NCBI GenBank assembly: GCA_009780275.1 | Contig: WRAI01000002.1 | Span: forward strand, 1 to 64,000 | Direction of reading: 5' to 3' | From: Oscillospiraceae bacterium | Lineage (GTDB): Bacteria; Bacillota; Clostridia; Oscillospirales; UBA929 | DNA: 64,000 nt | Shown here: positions 52,651 to 60,933 of the stretch, piece after piece | Layout of the letters: each line of letters starts with the position of its first letter | Numbering within the stretch: the stretch's first letter is position 1 | The notes under the pieces: model-generated | Told to the model about the DNA's origin: nothing | What the model saw: only the letters and a program-made list of their open reading frames with translations | The model's database searches: none | Position numbers and translations under genes: made by a program

Positions 52651-52666
52651 GTGCACATCGTGAACA
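52650..52666. promoter_or_regulatory. Operator O3 (TGTGC-N7-GAACA)
   Basis: A 17-bp site with the same layout as O1 and O2 and one mismatch in the left arm. It covers the start point of the rightward promoter, so binding should block it. Confidence 0.55.
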
Positions 52667-52687
52667 TTGGAGGTGTGGTAGTAGATT

Positions 52688-52948
52688 ATGAATATCGCAG
52701 ACGCAAGAAAAGCTGCTGGTTTTTCAACACAGGAACAACTCGCCAATTACATCAAGGTTTCGAGGTCAACAATAGCTAAATTAGAGGCAGGGATATGTGT
52801 TCCTAGGTGGAAAACATTAAAATTGATAGCCAACGCATTAAATTGTTCAGTTGACGATTTACTATCTGATACGGCAAATCAAGAAGATGAGATTAAGAGC
52901 AAAGTCGCCAACGAAATAGAAAAAGGTGTGAACTTCACCAATGAATAA
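52688..52948 (+). CDS. Small XRE regulator, divergent from repressor 2 (Cro-like position)
   Basis: An 86-residue protein that is almost only an XRE HTH (FSTQEQLANYIKVSRSTIAKL, LIANALNCSVDDLLSD) with a short charged tail. It has no S24 domain. GGAGGTG lies 12 bases before the ATG, a long spacing; a TAG just upstream excludes a longer frame. Position and size suit a Cro-like antagonist of the repressors or an activator of transfer. Confidence 0.85.
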   Translation: MNIADARKAAGFSTQEQLANYIKVSRSTIAKLEAGICVPRWKTLKLIANALNCSVDDLLSDTANQEDEIKSKVANEIEKGVNFTNE

Positions 52949-52954
52949 GCTAAC

Positions 52955-53031
52955 AAGAGTGCCGGGCATACAGCTTTCATACGAGGCCTCCATCCTCTTC
53001 ACAGCACATTACCAATGCCTGGCACTCTTTC
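52955..53031 (+). terminator. Long-stem terminator or structured RNA
   Basis: AAGAGTGCCGGGCAT (52955-52969) pairs with ATGCCTGGCACTCTT (53015-53029) through 15 positions, followed by TTTCTATAT. The 45-nt loop is longer than usual, so a small structured RNA is also possible. Confidence 0.6.
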
Positions 53032-53138
53032 TATATAATTATTTCACTTCAAATATAAATGCCAAATGCCATTCATTAAATTTTTTTCTCTCAACACCCA
53101 AACAAACGTTTTTTCATTAAGCAGGAGGACGTGCGACC

Positions 53139-53366
53139 ATGACAGATAAACAAGAACTTGAACGGCGACTGATGTCGCACAAAAACGGCGCGGCCGCTTT
53201 ATCAAAAACAGATGTAGGTAATTTCTTCGGACAAGGCAAAGACTGGACAAATAGCTTTTTGCACGGGCTTGCGTTCTTATCTCTTGGTCGGCAAAAGCTC
53301 TACCTCGCCACTGACATAGCCGGCCGTTGGATGGAACTCAGAACAATTAGCCAACCAAATCACTAA
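53139..53366 (+). CDS. Excisionase-like small DNA-binding protein
   Basis: A 75-residue protein with the layout of Firmicute element HTH proteins: ELERRLMSHKNGAAALSKTD (first helices), VGNFFGQGKDWTNSFLHGL and a closing YLATDIAGRWME. GCAGGAGG precedes the ATG. Its position early in the transfer region and its size suggest an excisionase or transfer regulator; this is inferred. Confidence 0.6.
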   Translation: MTDKQELERRLMSHKNGAAALSKTDVGNFFGQGKDWTNSFLHGLAFLSLGRQKLYLATDIAGRWMELRTISQPNH

Positions 53367-53389
53367 AACACATAGGAGGAAAACCCCAT

Positions 53390-54181
53390 ATGTCAAAAGA
53401 TAACATTGGAGAACACACCGCCGAAATAGCTATCGAATATGGCGAGAAGTTACTTCGTGCGCTCTTCGCCGCAATTCAAAAAGCTGCCCATAGCATAACC
53501 CACGGATATAGTAATCTCAAACAACAAATTGAGCTACGAGAGCAAGAAGTCGCAGCATCAAAAAAAGATTTCAAAGGATATGACAAATCCGAACACCCTG
53601 AGCATAAAGGCGAACCGCAAATCAAGCTCAAACAACATATTGAACTTCCGGAAAAAGACGCCGAGTCATTAAAAGCACAGCTACAAGAGGCTGATGTTCA
53701 ATGCAGACTAGAAATGCAACCCGGCACAGACTTATTTGGCAAAACACCTATATACAATGTTTGGTTCAACGGTCGGGATTACCCAAAAGTCCAAGAATGC
53801 CTACAACAAATCGCACCGGAATGGTTAAAAGAGAACAAAATGCCAGCCGCTCCCGAAGCCCCAGCACCGCCCACCGCAAAAGCCTTTACGCTTCCGGAAC
53901 AGGACGCTATTGCCCTCAACCGCTACCTTAAAGACACCGGCATAGATTATACCGTTAAAGAGCGGACTATCGGCACGGATGGTAAACCAACAAGCGTTAC
54001 ATTCTATTTTAAGGCAGAAGATTACCCCACTATCTCAAAAGGGCTAGGGAAAGCGTGCGAGCGTTGGCAGTCCGAACAAAAGAAAGAGCTGACCTACCAA
54101 AAACGCAGAGATATGGCAAATCAAAAAGCTCATAGTCAAGCTAAAACGCCAAAGGTCACTGAAAAAGGTGTTGAGCGATGA
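53390..54181 (+). CDS. PcfB-like (DUF3801) protein with duplicated domain
   Basis: A 263-residue protein. The N-terminus (EIAIEYGEKLLRALFAAIQK) and two copies of a DUF3801-like unit match the PcfB family: IELPEKDAESLKAQLQ...YNVWFNGRDYPKVQ (about 83-145) and FTLPEQDAIALNRYLK...VTFYFKAEDYPTIS (about 165-230). PcfB of Enterococcus helps dock relaxosome DNA to the VirD4-like coupling protein, and here the virD4 gene follows with an ATGA overlap. Family members usually carry one unit. Confidence 0.8.
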   Translation: MSKDNIGEHTAEIAIEYGEKLLRALFAAIQKAAHSITHGYSNLKQQIELREQEVAASKKDFKGYDKSEHPEHKGEPQIKLKQHIELPEKDAESLKAQLQEADVQCRLEMQPGTDLFGKTPIYNVWFNGRDYPKVQECLQQIAPEWLKENKMPAAPEAPAPPTAKAFTLPEQDAIALNRYLKDTGIDYTVKERTIGTDGKPTSVTFYFKAEDYPTISKGLGKACERWQSEQKKELTYQKRRDMANQKAHSQAKTPKVTEKGVER

Positions 54182-56067
54182 AGACAGTTAGAGCTAAAAG
54201 CACCAAGCCAAAATTTATCGTTACCGCCATCTTTTCACTAATTGTTGCATATTTCGGCAATCGTCTAGGTGAAATCTTCGCTTACTCTTACGGCGACATC
54301 TTATATCGCATCGAAGCAAGTATAGGAGTATTCCACACTATTACAGATAATCCGCTTCATATTTCATTTCATGAAACAGCACTTATTGTAACAGCCATTG
54401 GATTTTCCGTCGTATGGCTAGGCTTTATATCCCTTACATTCTCAGCCAAAAAATATATGCGCGGGGTAGAGCATGGCTCATCCGAATGGGGTACATCGCA
54501 CAGCATCAAAGGTTTCGTCGATACTAAACCAACAAACAATCTCATCCTAACCTCTACGGAAAGCCTGTCACTGTCCGGCCGGATGAAAAATCCTACTTAC
54601 AACCGGAATAAAAATGTATTGATTGTCGGCGGTTCGGGTACAGGCAAGACACGATTTTACGTCAAGCCGAACCTCATGCAAATGCACAGTTCCTATGTCG
54701 TTACAGACCCCAAAGGCAGCTTGTTTCACGAAACAGGCAAAATGTTTGCCGATGCCGATTACAAAATCAAGGTTTTCAATCTCAAGGATATGGACGCATC
54801 AGATTTCTACAATCCTTTTGAGTACATCGAAACCGAGGACGACATCCTCAAACTCATCAATAATCTCATCGCCAACACAAACCCGGACAAAAAAGGCGGC
54901 GGCGACCCGTTTTGGGAAAAATCGGAAACAGCCCTACTGATGGCAATTTTCAGCTACCTAGTCTTCGAGTGTCCACCAAGCGACCGCACTTTTTCGGAAG
55001 TGTTAAACCTCATCCGTATGGCAGAAGTCAGAGAGGACGATGACACCTTCCAAAGCCCACTTGACCTACTCTTTGAAGAACTAAAACAGGAAAAACCTCA
55101 TTGTTTCGCAGTCAAAGAGTATCAGCTTTTCAAACAAGCGGCCGGCAAGACAGCCAAAGGGATTTTGATTTCTGTCGGTGTACGCCTCGCCCCCTTCGAC
55201 ATTGAACGTGTCGGCAAACTACTTTCCAAAGACACGTTGGAGCTTTATAGCCTCGGTGATGAGCGCACAATCCTCTACATTATCTTGCCGGACACGGATA
55301 AGACCTTTAATTTCATTGCGGCCATGATGTATCAACAGCTATTCGATATTCTCGTCCGTGTCGCTGATAAACAAAAAGGCGCAAGGCTCAAACATCATGT
55401 ACGGTTTATCTTAGACGAATTTTCAAATATCGGACAAATCCCCGGCTTTGAAATTCTAGTCAGTACCATCCGTAGCCGCGAAATGTCGGTCAGTATCATT
55501 TTGCAAACCATTTCCCAACTCAAAAGCCTATACCGTGACGATAAGTGGGAAACCATCGCCGGCAACTGTGACACATGGCTCTTCCTTGGCGGTTCTGAGC
55601 AGTCCACGTTGGAGCTAATAAGTAAGAAATGCGGCAAAACCACAATTGACCATCGCAACATAAACGAAAGTCACGGTCAAACGCGCTCATACTCAAAGAA
55701 TTATCAAGTCTTAGGGCGTGAACTGTTATTGCCGGATGAAGTTGCACGAATTGAGCGCACCGAATGTATCTTGTTAATTAGTGGTTGCAATCCATGGTTA
55801 AGTCAGAAATACGACATCGAGTTACATCCAAACTACCGTCGTCTGCTCGACTACAATGACGATAATTGGTATGACATAAGCTTGCGAGATGCAGAGCGAC
55901 ACCAAAAGAAGGAGGAACAAACTATATTATTCTTTGATAATGTCATTGAACGGCGACGGCTCGATGAAATACTCGACCCCCGCGACTTCGACGACATACC
56001 AACAATCGAACTCGCCCCGGACGGCGTCCCACCAACTACACGCACCTACGAACAACAAACCATATAA
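54178..56067 (+). CDS. virD4: Type IV secretion coupling protein (VirD4/TraG family)
   Basis: A 629-residue coupling ATPase. Two N-terminal membrane helices (about 12-30 and 60-85) precede the motor domain with Walker A VGGSGTGKTRFY (about 150), TDPKGSLFHE and Walker B RFILDEFSNIGQ (about 410), followed by the TraG hallmark QTISQLKSLY. It feeds the relaxase-DNA complex into the channel. It overlaps the PcfB-like gene by four bases. Confidence 0.97.
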   Translation: MKTVRAKSTKPKFIVTAIFSLIVAYFGNRLGEIFAYSYGDILYRIEASIGVFHTITDNPLHISFHETALIVTAIGFSVVWLGFISLTFSAKKYMRGVEHGSSEWGTSHSIKGFVDTKPTNNLILTSTESLSLSGRMKNPTYNRNKNVLIVGGSGTGKTRFYVKPNLMQMHSSYVVTDPKGSLFHETGKMFADADYKIKVFNLKDMDASDFYNPFEYIETEDDILKLINNLIANTNPDKKGGGDPFWEKSETALLMAIFSYLVFECPPSDRTFSEVLNLIRMAEVREDDDTFQSPLDLLFEELKQEKPHCFAVKEYQLFKQAAGKTAKGILISVGVRLAPFDIERVGKLLSKDTLELYSLGDERTILYIILPDTDKTFNFIAAMMYQQLFDILVRVADKQKGARLKHHVRFILDEFSNIGQIPGFEILVSTIRSREMSVSIILQTISQLKSLYRDDKWETIAGNCDTWLFLGGSEQSTLELISKKCGKTTIDHRNINESHGQTRSYSKNYQVLGRELLLPDEVARIERTECILLISGCNPWLSQKYDIELHPNYRRLLDYNDDNWYDISLRDAERHQKKEEQTILFFDNVIERRRLDEILDPRDFDDIPTIELAPDGVPPTTRTYEQQTI

Positions 56068-56083
56068 AAAAGGAGTTAAAACA

Positions 56084-56293
56084 ATGAATATTTTTAATGA
56101 TGTTATCAGCCTAATCATGAGTATCCTAACATTTGGCGGCGGCTTTATGATAATTTGGGGGCTTGTTGGGATTTTCTCAAATATCCGTGAGAAAAACGGC
56201 CCGGAAATTACAAAAGGCGTATGGACATCCGTTGGCGGCCTCGGCATTATTTTAGCCGCACAAATTTTCGCAAATCTCGCAGTCCCCGGCTAA
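56084..56293 (+). CDS. Maff2-like small membrane protein (VirB2-like position)
   Basis: A 69-residue protein with two hydrophobic helices (about 5-30 and 48-66) separated by a charged loop containing GPEITKGVW. The pattern matches Maff2 proteins found next to virD4 in Tn1549-like elements, which may serve as the channel pilin. AAGGAG precedes the ATG at 56084; longer upstream frames overlap virD4. Confidence 0.8.
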   Translation: MNIFNDVISLIMSILTFGGGFMIIWGLVGIFSNIREKNGPEITKGVWTSVGGLGIILAAQIFANLAVPG

Positions 56294-56316
56294 AAAGAAA
56301 AGGAGAGTGATTGCTA

Positions 56317-57150
56317 ATGCTTAGAAGTGGCATCCGTAATATGCTCCGTGACATCGTTGAGCTACTATACGGCGTAAACGAGTCATCGGGGCTAAATCAA
56401 TCGTTAAGTAATTTTAATGATATTCTTTTCGACGCTTGTATGAGAATTTTAAACTATGTCATGCTGCCAGCAGCGTTTGTAATTCTCTCCTTGTTTTTCC
56501 TGTTGGAGCTACAAAAACTAACTACGCGCGTTGAAGCCGTGGGCGGCAGTCAGCTAGGCGTTGAGCCTGTAATAAAAATCCTAGTCAAAATGGCAATTTG
56601 CGTTTTAGTTGTAACTAACGTGAGTACCATCTTAGAGTCTATTTACGACACGTCGGTTTATCTTATCAACCAAACCGACGCCTTGCTCGCCACTGACGCC
56701 AACGCACAAATTGATATGGTGCAATTGGAGCGGCTAGTCAACAACATGGGGCTTGGCGAACAAATTGTAGCACTGTTGGTATCATTCGTCGTGTGGTTAG
56801 TCGTTGTCGTTGCTGTACTTCTCGTTACGCTCATTGTCATCGGCCGCTTTATTGAACTATTCCTATTGATAACTATATCACCGTTGCCAATTGCAACCAT
56901 CCCACACGAAGAACATAGTGCCATCGCCAAAAACTTTTTCCGGAGATTTGCTGCCGTGAGTATACAAGGCATTCTCCTATTTTTGGTACTACGTTTCTAT
57001 CCATTTATCATAACGCACCAATTAAATATGGCTGATGATGGCGGCAACTTTTTGATGATGCTGATGTCATTAGCCGGCTTCGCCGTAGTACTAATTATCG
57101 CCATTTTGGGGACAAACGCCATGGCGAAGAGTATCGCATCGGCGCAATAG
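56317..57150 (+). CDS. VirB6/TrbL-like membrane protein of the mating channel
   Basis: A 277-residue polytopic protein with about six helices and the TrbL/VirB6-type region GRFIELFLLITISPLPIATI, followed by a conserved-looking FFRRFAAVSIQG. It is the expected inner-membrane channel component between the Maff2-like and PrgI genes. A TTG six bases upstream is an alternative start. Confidence 0.87.
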   Translation: MLRSGIRNMLRDIVELLYGVNESSGLNQSLSNFNDILFDACMRILNYVMLPAAFVILSLFFLLELQKLTTRVEAVGGSQLGVEPVIKILVKMAICVLVVTNVSTILESIYDTSVYLINQTDALLATDANAQIDMVQLERLVNNMGLGEQIVALLVSFVVWLVVVVAVLLVTLIVIGRFIELFLLITISPLPIATIPHEEHSAIAKNFFRRFAAVSIQGILLFLVLRFYPFIITHQLNMADDGGNFLMMLMSLAGFAVVLIIAILGTNAMAKSIASAQ

Positions 57151-57161
57151 GGAGAAAGAGT

Positions 57162-57401
57162 ATGAGCGAATTATCACCAACACAAGAATTATCACTAATG
57201 GTTTATATGTTGTCCGCGCTAATAGGGTTTACCTTTTTCTTATGGGATTATGCGACTTATTACGAAAAGTTTAATATTCTTAGGGGCATCAAAATTAGCT
57301 TTACAGTATTATTTTCTACATTCGCCCTCATTAACCTGTTGATTTTCTCCGGTATATTCCCTGACTTTTGGCTCTACATCTTCCCAGAGCTTAGGCCTTA
57401 G
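57162..57401 (+). CDS. Small membrane protein in the transfer operon
   Basis: A 79-residue protein with two predicted membrane helices, GGAGAAAG upstream and an 11-bp gap to the VirB6-like gene. Its last 93 bp overlap the 3' end of the opposite-strand gene at 57309. No family is recognised. Confidence 0.7.
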   Translation: MSELSPTQELSLMVYMLSALIGFTFFLWDYATYYEKFNILRGIKISFTVLFSTFALINLLIFSGIFPDFWLYIFPELRP

Positions 57402-57977
57402 AAGCTTGAAATCTTCCAAAGCCCGAACAAAAGTAACTAACCCCATTATAAAAGCTACCGTTGCCGTTACACTTAATAAAATTGAATTAAATGTCGGTGC
57501 TGTTATTCCTATACGCCATGATGTAATGACAAAAGCGACAAACGCCAGCAACAGAAACCCTATTACCCACAGAACAGCCCATTGCAACTTTGACGGTTCG
57601 GCCGGATAGCCCAAACTTCTTCTTATTTGATTAAATTCCATCCTAATACGATTGGCTAAATGCTGTTTTCTTATATAAGAAGATTCCTTTTTAAGATACT
57701 TTCTCAGCCTTATAATGATGTTTTGCGAAAACAGCATATTAAAATCTAAGTCGCTTGAAAGCCTGTTACTAAAATCCCTCAAATATTGACGCGCTCTATC
57801 CCTATCAATTTTTTGGTGCAAATTGTCTTCAACCACGTTGTAGTAAAGTTCTTTATAAACTTCAAATTGTTTTTCTAACACGCTTAGGTTTTTCTTCCCC
57901 TCAATCAACTTCAACAGCAAGGCCAACATAAAAGGAAACAAAACAGCGGTTATAAACGGCATCCAAAGATTATCCAT
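57309..57977 (-). CDS. Membrane-anchored coiled-coil protein, reversed cargo gene inside the transfer operon
   Basis: A 222-residue protein: one N-terminal membrane helix (about 6-24), a long charged helical middle (about 30-130) and two C-terminal helices (about 134-190). No known domain is recognised. It reads against the transfer genes, has its own consensus promoter (58011-58039) and AAGGAAGG upstream, and its 3' end overlaps the 57162 gene. Possible roles are entry exclusion, host interaction or defence; all are guesses from context. Confidence 0.75.
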   Translation of the reverse strand: MDNLWMPFITAVLFPFMLALLLKLIEGKKNLSVLEKQFEVYKELYYNVVEDNLHQKIDRDRARQYLRDFSNRLSSDLDFNMLFSQNIIIRLRKYLKKESSYIRKQHLANRIRMEFNQIRRSLGYPAEPSKLQWAVLWVIGFLLLAFVAFVITSWRIGITAPTFNSILLSVTATVAFIMGLVTFVRALEDFKLLRPKLWEDVEPKVREYTGENQQVNEGECRK

Positions 57978-58010
57978 AAGCAAACCTTCCTTTTAAGGCA
58001 AAATCTTTTA

Positions 58011-58039
58011 ATTATACACCATTCCACAATTTTTATCAA
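58011..58039 (-). promoter_or_regulatory. Sigma-A promoter of the reversed gene at 57309
   Basis: On the minus strand, TTGATA (58034-58039), a 17-bp spacer and a perfect TATAAT (58011-58016), 33 bp before the ATG. Confidence 0.82.
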
Positions 58040-58066
58040 CTAAAAATGAAAGGATAGCTACGAAGT

Positions 58067-58591
58067 ATGTCTAATGCACTTGCAACTTATGTGCCAAAAG
58101 AGATTACAGAATACAAGCCTAAACTGGTGCTTGGCCTCACACTCCGGCAAGCAATCGGGTTGTTGTGCGCCATCGTATGCGGCGCGGCAGTTTTCTTCCT
58201 CTTCCGGCAAATTCTCGACTTTCCGATGGACATAGCCAGCTACATCACAATGGCAGCGGCGTTCCCGGCATTAAGCGTAGGTTTTCTACGTCCCGGTGGC
58301 CTCAACTTCGAGCAGTACGCTCGAAACCGTTATAGCCATTACATATGTGTAAAAAAGCGGACACATAAAAACATAAAAATATTAGATAAGGAGGCAACAC
58401 GACGCAATGAAATTATTTCAAAAACAGCCCAAGCAAGAGGCAAGCAACGACTCTTCGAGTGCGACGACGAAACAATCCAGAACTGGGTTCAAGAGCAAGG
58501 TGCAAACGCACATGGCTCGCGCAAAGCAACTCGACAAAAACGAAGCGCGGCGAAGAAAAGAACTGGCAAAAAAACTTCAACGTCCCGGTAA
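58067..58591 (+). CDS. prgI: PrgI-family protein (VirB3-like) with basic tail
   Basis: A 174-residue protein. The first 115 residues match PrgI: TYVPKEITEYKPKLVLGLTL, two membrane helices and FLRPGGLNFEQYARNRY. The remaining tail is very basic (RKATRQKRSAAKKRTGKK) and is read in a different frame from the first 185 bases of virB4. The domain is complete without the tail. Confidence 0.87.
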   Translation: MSNALATYVPKEITEYKPKLVLGLTLRQAIGLLCAIVCGAAVFFLFRQILDFPMDIASYITMAAAFPALSVGFLRPGGLNFEQYARNRYSHYICVKKRTHKNIKILDKEATRRNEIISKTAQARGKQRLFECDDETIQNWVQEQGANAHGSRKATRQKRSAAKKRTGKKTSTSR

Positions 58592-60905
58592 GATAAACAC
58601 TACCGCAGAAACCATCCGCTACACACGGATGATTGAAAATGGCATCTGCGAAATTGTGCCGGGTGTATATTCAAAAACAATCAAATTTTCAGACATCAAC
58701 TATTCCCTTGCCAAAGAGGAGCGCAAAATTGCCCTTTGGACAAAATATTGTGAATTACTCAACAGCCTGCCATCGTCAATTTCAGCACAAATCAATACCA
58801 TCAACCGCCGCACTGACCGCCAAGTATTCGTTGACTCGGTGATGATACCGGCCGCAAGCGACGGCAACCAAGAGTACCGGGACGAAATAAATGAACTTGT
58901 TGCGTCCAACATGTGCGAGGGTGACAACTCCATCGTTATTACTAAATACCTCACATTCACCGTCTATACCGAAGAATATGATGATGCCGTCAAGGAGTTA
59001 GCTCGTGTCGAAGCTGAGATAGAGAACAACTTTAAGAGTCTAGGCTGTGAAACGCAAGTCCTTGACGGAATTGAGCGGTTAGAATTACTCAACTACATCA
59101 TGAAACCCAACGAGACATTTACTTTCCGCTACGAACAGCTGCTAGGCGAAAGTTTAACAACGAAAGACTTTATTGCGCCGTCTAGCTTTGACTTCTCAGA
59201 AAAATCATTTTTTGAGGTCGAAGACCAAATCGGTCAAGTGATGTTATTGGAAATTACAACAACGGAATTACCTGACGACTTATTGAGCCAGCTCACCACA
59301 TTAAACGGCAGCTTAGTCACATCAATGCACATACAATCGGAAGAGCAGGACATCGCCATCGAGCGTGTCAAAGTGAAAATTGGCATGATGGAGGGCGCAA
59401 AATCCGATGTTGAGCGCAAAGCTGCCATCAAGAACCTGCCAGCGCATATTCCCTATGAACTCCAACGCAGCCTTGACGAAGCCTACAAGCTTCAAGACCT
59501 GTTGCTCAATAAAAAACAACGTATGTTTAAGGTAACGATTTTATTGTACACCTATGATAATGACGTTGAATCCTTTACAAACAACGTCCATTCGTTAATG
59601 ACAACGGCACGTGTCGCGGGCTGCAAACTCCAAAAGCTAGATTTCGCACAAGAAGAAGCATTTAATTCCTGTCTACCACTAGGCATGAATTATATCGACC
59701 GCATCCGCACACTCACGACCGCCAGCACAGCTATCTTTATTCCCTTTACAACGCAAGACCTTGTGCATAAAGGCGGCATCAGCTACGGCATTAACGCTTT
59801 GAGCCATAATATTATCATGTTGGACAGAACCCAACTCGTCAACGGCAGCGGCTTTATTTTAGGCATCCCCGGCGGCGGCAAGTCGATGATGGCCAAATGG
59901 AACATCGGCTGCCTACGTTTCATACGTCCTGACGACGACATCATCGCTATCGACCCCGAACGGGAATATAAAAATCTCGCTGATGCGACAGGCGGTGAGG
60001 TCATCAATATCTCAGAGGGCAGTAAAACCTTTATTAACCCCTTTGACATTACAGATGATTATGACAAAGATAATCCGTTGGCGTTCAAAACAGACTTCAT
60101 CACATCAATGTGCGAAGTCATTATGCACACCCACGAAGGTATGTCACCGCAGCAGAAGTCTGTTATATCGCGCGTTTGTGATTTGACATACGAAAGCTAC
60201 TTTAATGCAAAAAAGCACGGCGACGATGCACCAATGCCAACGATGAAAGATTTTTACGACATTCTCCGAGAACAAGAAGAACCCGAAGCACGAAGCATCG
60301 CATTGGCATTAGAGCGTTTCGTCAACGGCAGTTTGAATGTTTTTGCGAACAGAACAAACGTGGAAACCGACAACCGCTTTATTGTCTTCGACATCAAGGA
60401 CTTGGGTAAACAACTCAAAACATTGGGAATGTTGGTTGTGTTAGACCAAATTTGGAATCGTATCACTGCCAACCGCGCCAAAGGGCGCAGGACTTGGGTA
60501 TTCATCGACGAAATCCATCTCCTTTTTGCTAACGAATACGCCGCGCTTTACTGTCGTGATTTATGGAAACGCGCAAGAAAATGGGGCGCAATTCCAACCG
60601 GCATCACTCAAAACGTCGAAGACCTCATCACATCAGACATCGCCCGGACAATGCTATCTAATAGTGAGGTTATCGCCTTGTTGGCACAAAGTCATACCGA
60701 CCGCGTAGAGCTTGCCGAGCTGCTTGACATCAGCCCCGAGCAGATGGAATACGTTATCAATCCAAAGCCGGGCGAAGGATTGTTACGCGCCGGGGAAACA
60801 ATCATCCCATTCAAAAACAAGATACCAAACCATCTAAAAATCTACCAGTTAATGACCACAAAGCCCGAAGATGTAGCAGCACAGCAAGACGACAAATCCG
60901 GATAA
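58407..60905 (+). CDS. virB4: Type IV secretion ATPase (VirB4/TraE family)
   Basis: An 832-residue conjugation ATPase. The N-terminal VirB4 domain (about 80-400) is followed by the motor with Walker A GIPGGGKSMMAKW (about 486) and Walker B WVFIDEIHLLF (about 698), then GITQNVEDL. It powers assembly and transfer. ATG at 58407 has AGGAGG twelve bases upstream, and the gene overlaps prgI by 185 bp; a start further in is possible because the first 60 residues are low in complexity and not conserved-looking. Confidence 0.97.
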   Translation: MKLFQKQPKQEASNDSSSATTKQSRTGFKSKVQTHMARAKQLDKNEARRRKELAKKLQRPGKINTTAETIRYTRMIENGICEIVPGVYSKTIKFSDINYSLAKEERKIALWTKYCELLNSLPSSISAQINTINRRTDRQVFVDSVMIPAASDGNQEYRDEINELVASNMCEGDNSIVITKYLTFTVYTEEYDDAVKELARVEAEIENNFKSLGCETQVLDGIERLELLNYIMKPNETFTFRYEQLLGESLTTKDFIAPSSFDFSEKSFFEVEDQIGQVMLLEITTTELPDDLLSQLTTLNGSLVTSMHIQSEEQDIAIERVKVKIGMMEGAKSDVERKAAIKNLPAHIPYELQRSLDEAYKLQDLLLNKKQRMFKVTILLYTYDNDVESFTNNVHSLMTTARVAGCKLQKLDFAQEEAFNSCLPLGMNYIDRIRTLTTASTAIFIPFTTQDLVHKGGISYGINALSHNIIMLDRTQLVNGSGFILGIPGGGKSMMAKWNIGCLRFIRPDDDIIAIDPEREYKNLADATGGEVINISEGSKTFINPFDITDDYDKDNPLAFKTDFITSMCEVIMHTHEGMSPQQKSVISRVCDLTYESYFNAKKHGDDAPMPTMKDFYDILREQEEPEARSIALALERFVNGSLNVFANRTNVETDNRFIVFDIKDLGKQLKTLGMLVVLDQIWNRITANRAKGRRTWVFIDEIHLLFANEYAALYCRDLWKRARKWGAIPTGITQNVEDLITSDIARTMLSNSEVIALLAQSHTDRVELAELLDISPEQMEYVINPKPGEGLLRAGETIIPFKNKIPNHLKIYQLMTTKPEDVAAQQDDKSG

Positions 60906-60933
60906 ATAAATCGGTTCGAGAGAGGAGCTTATC

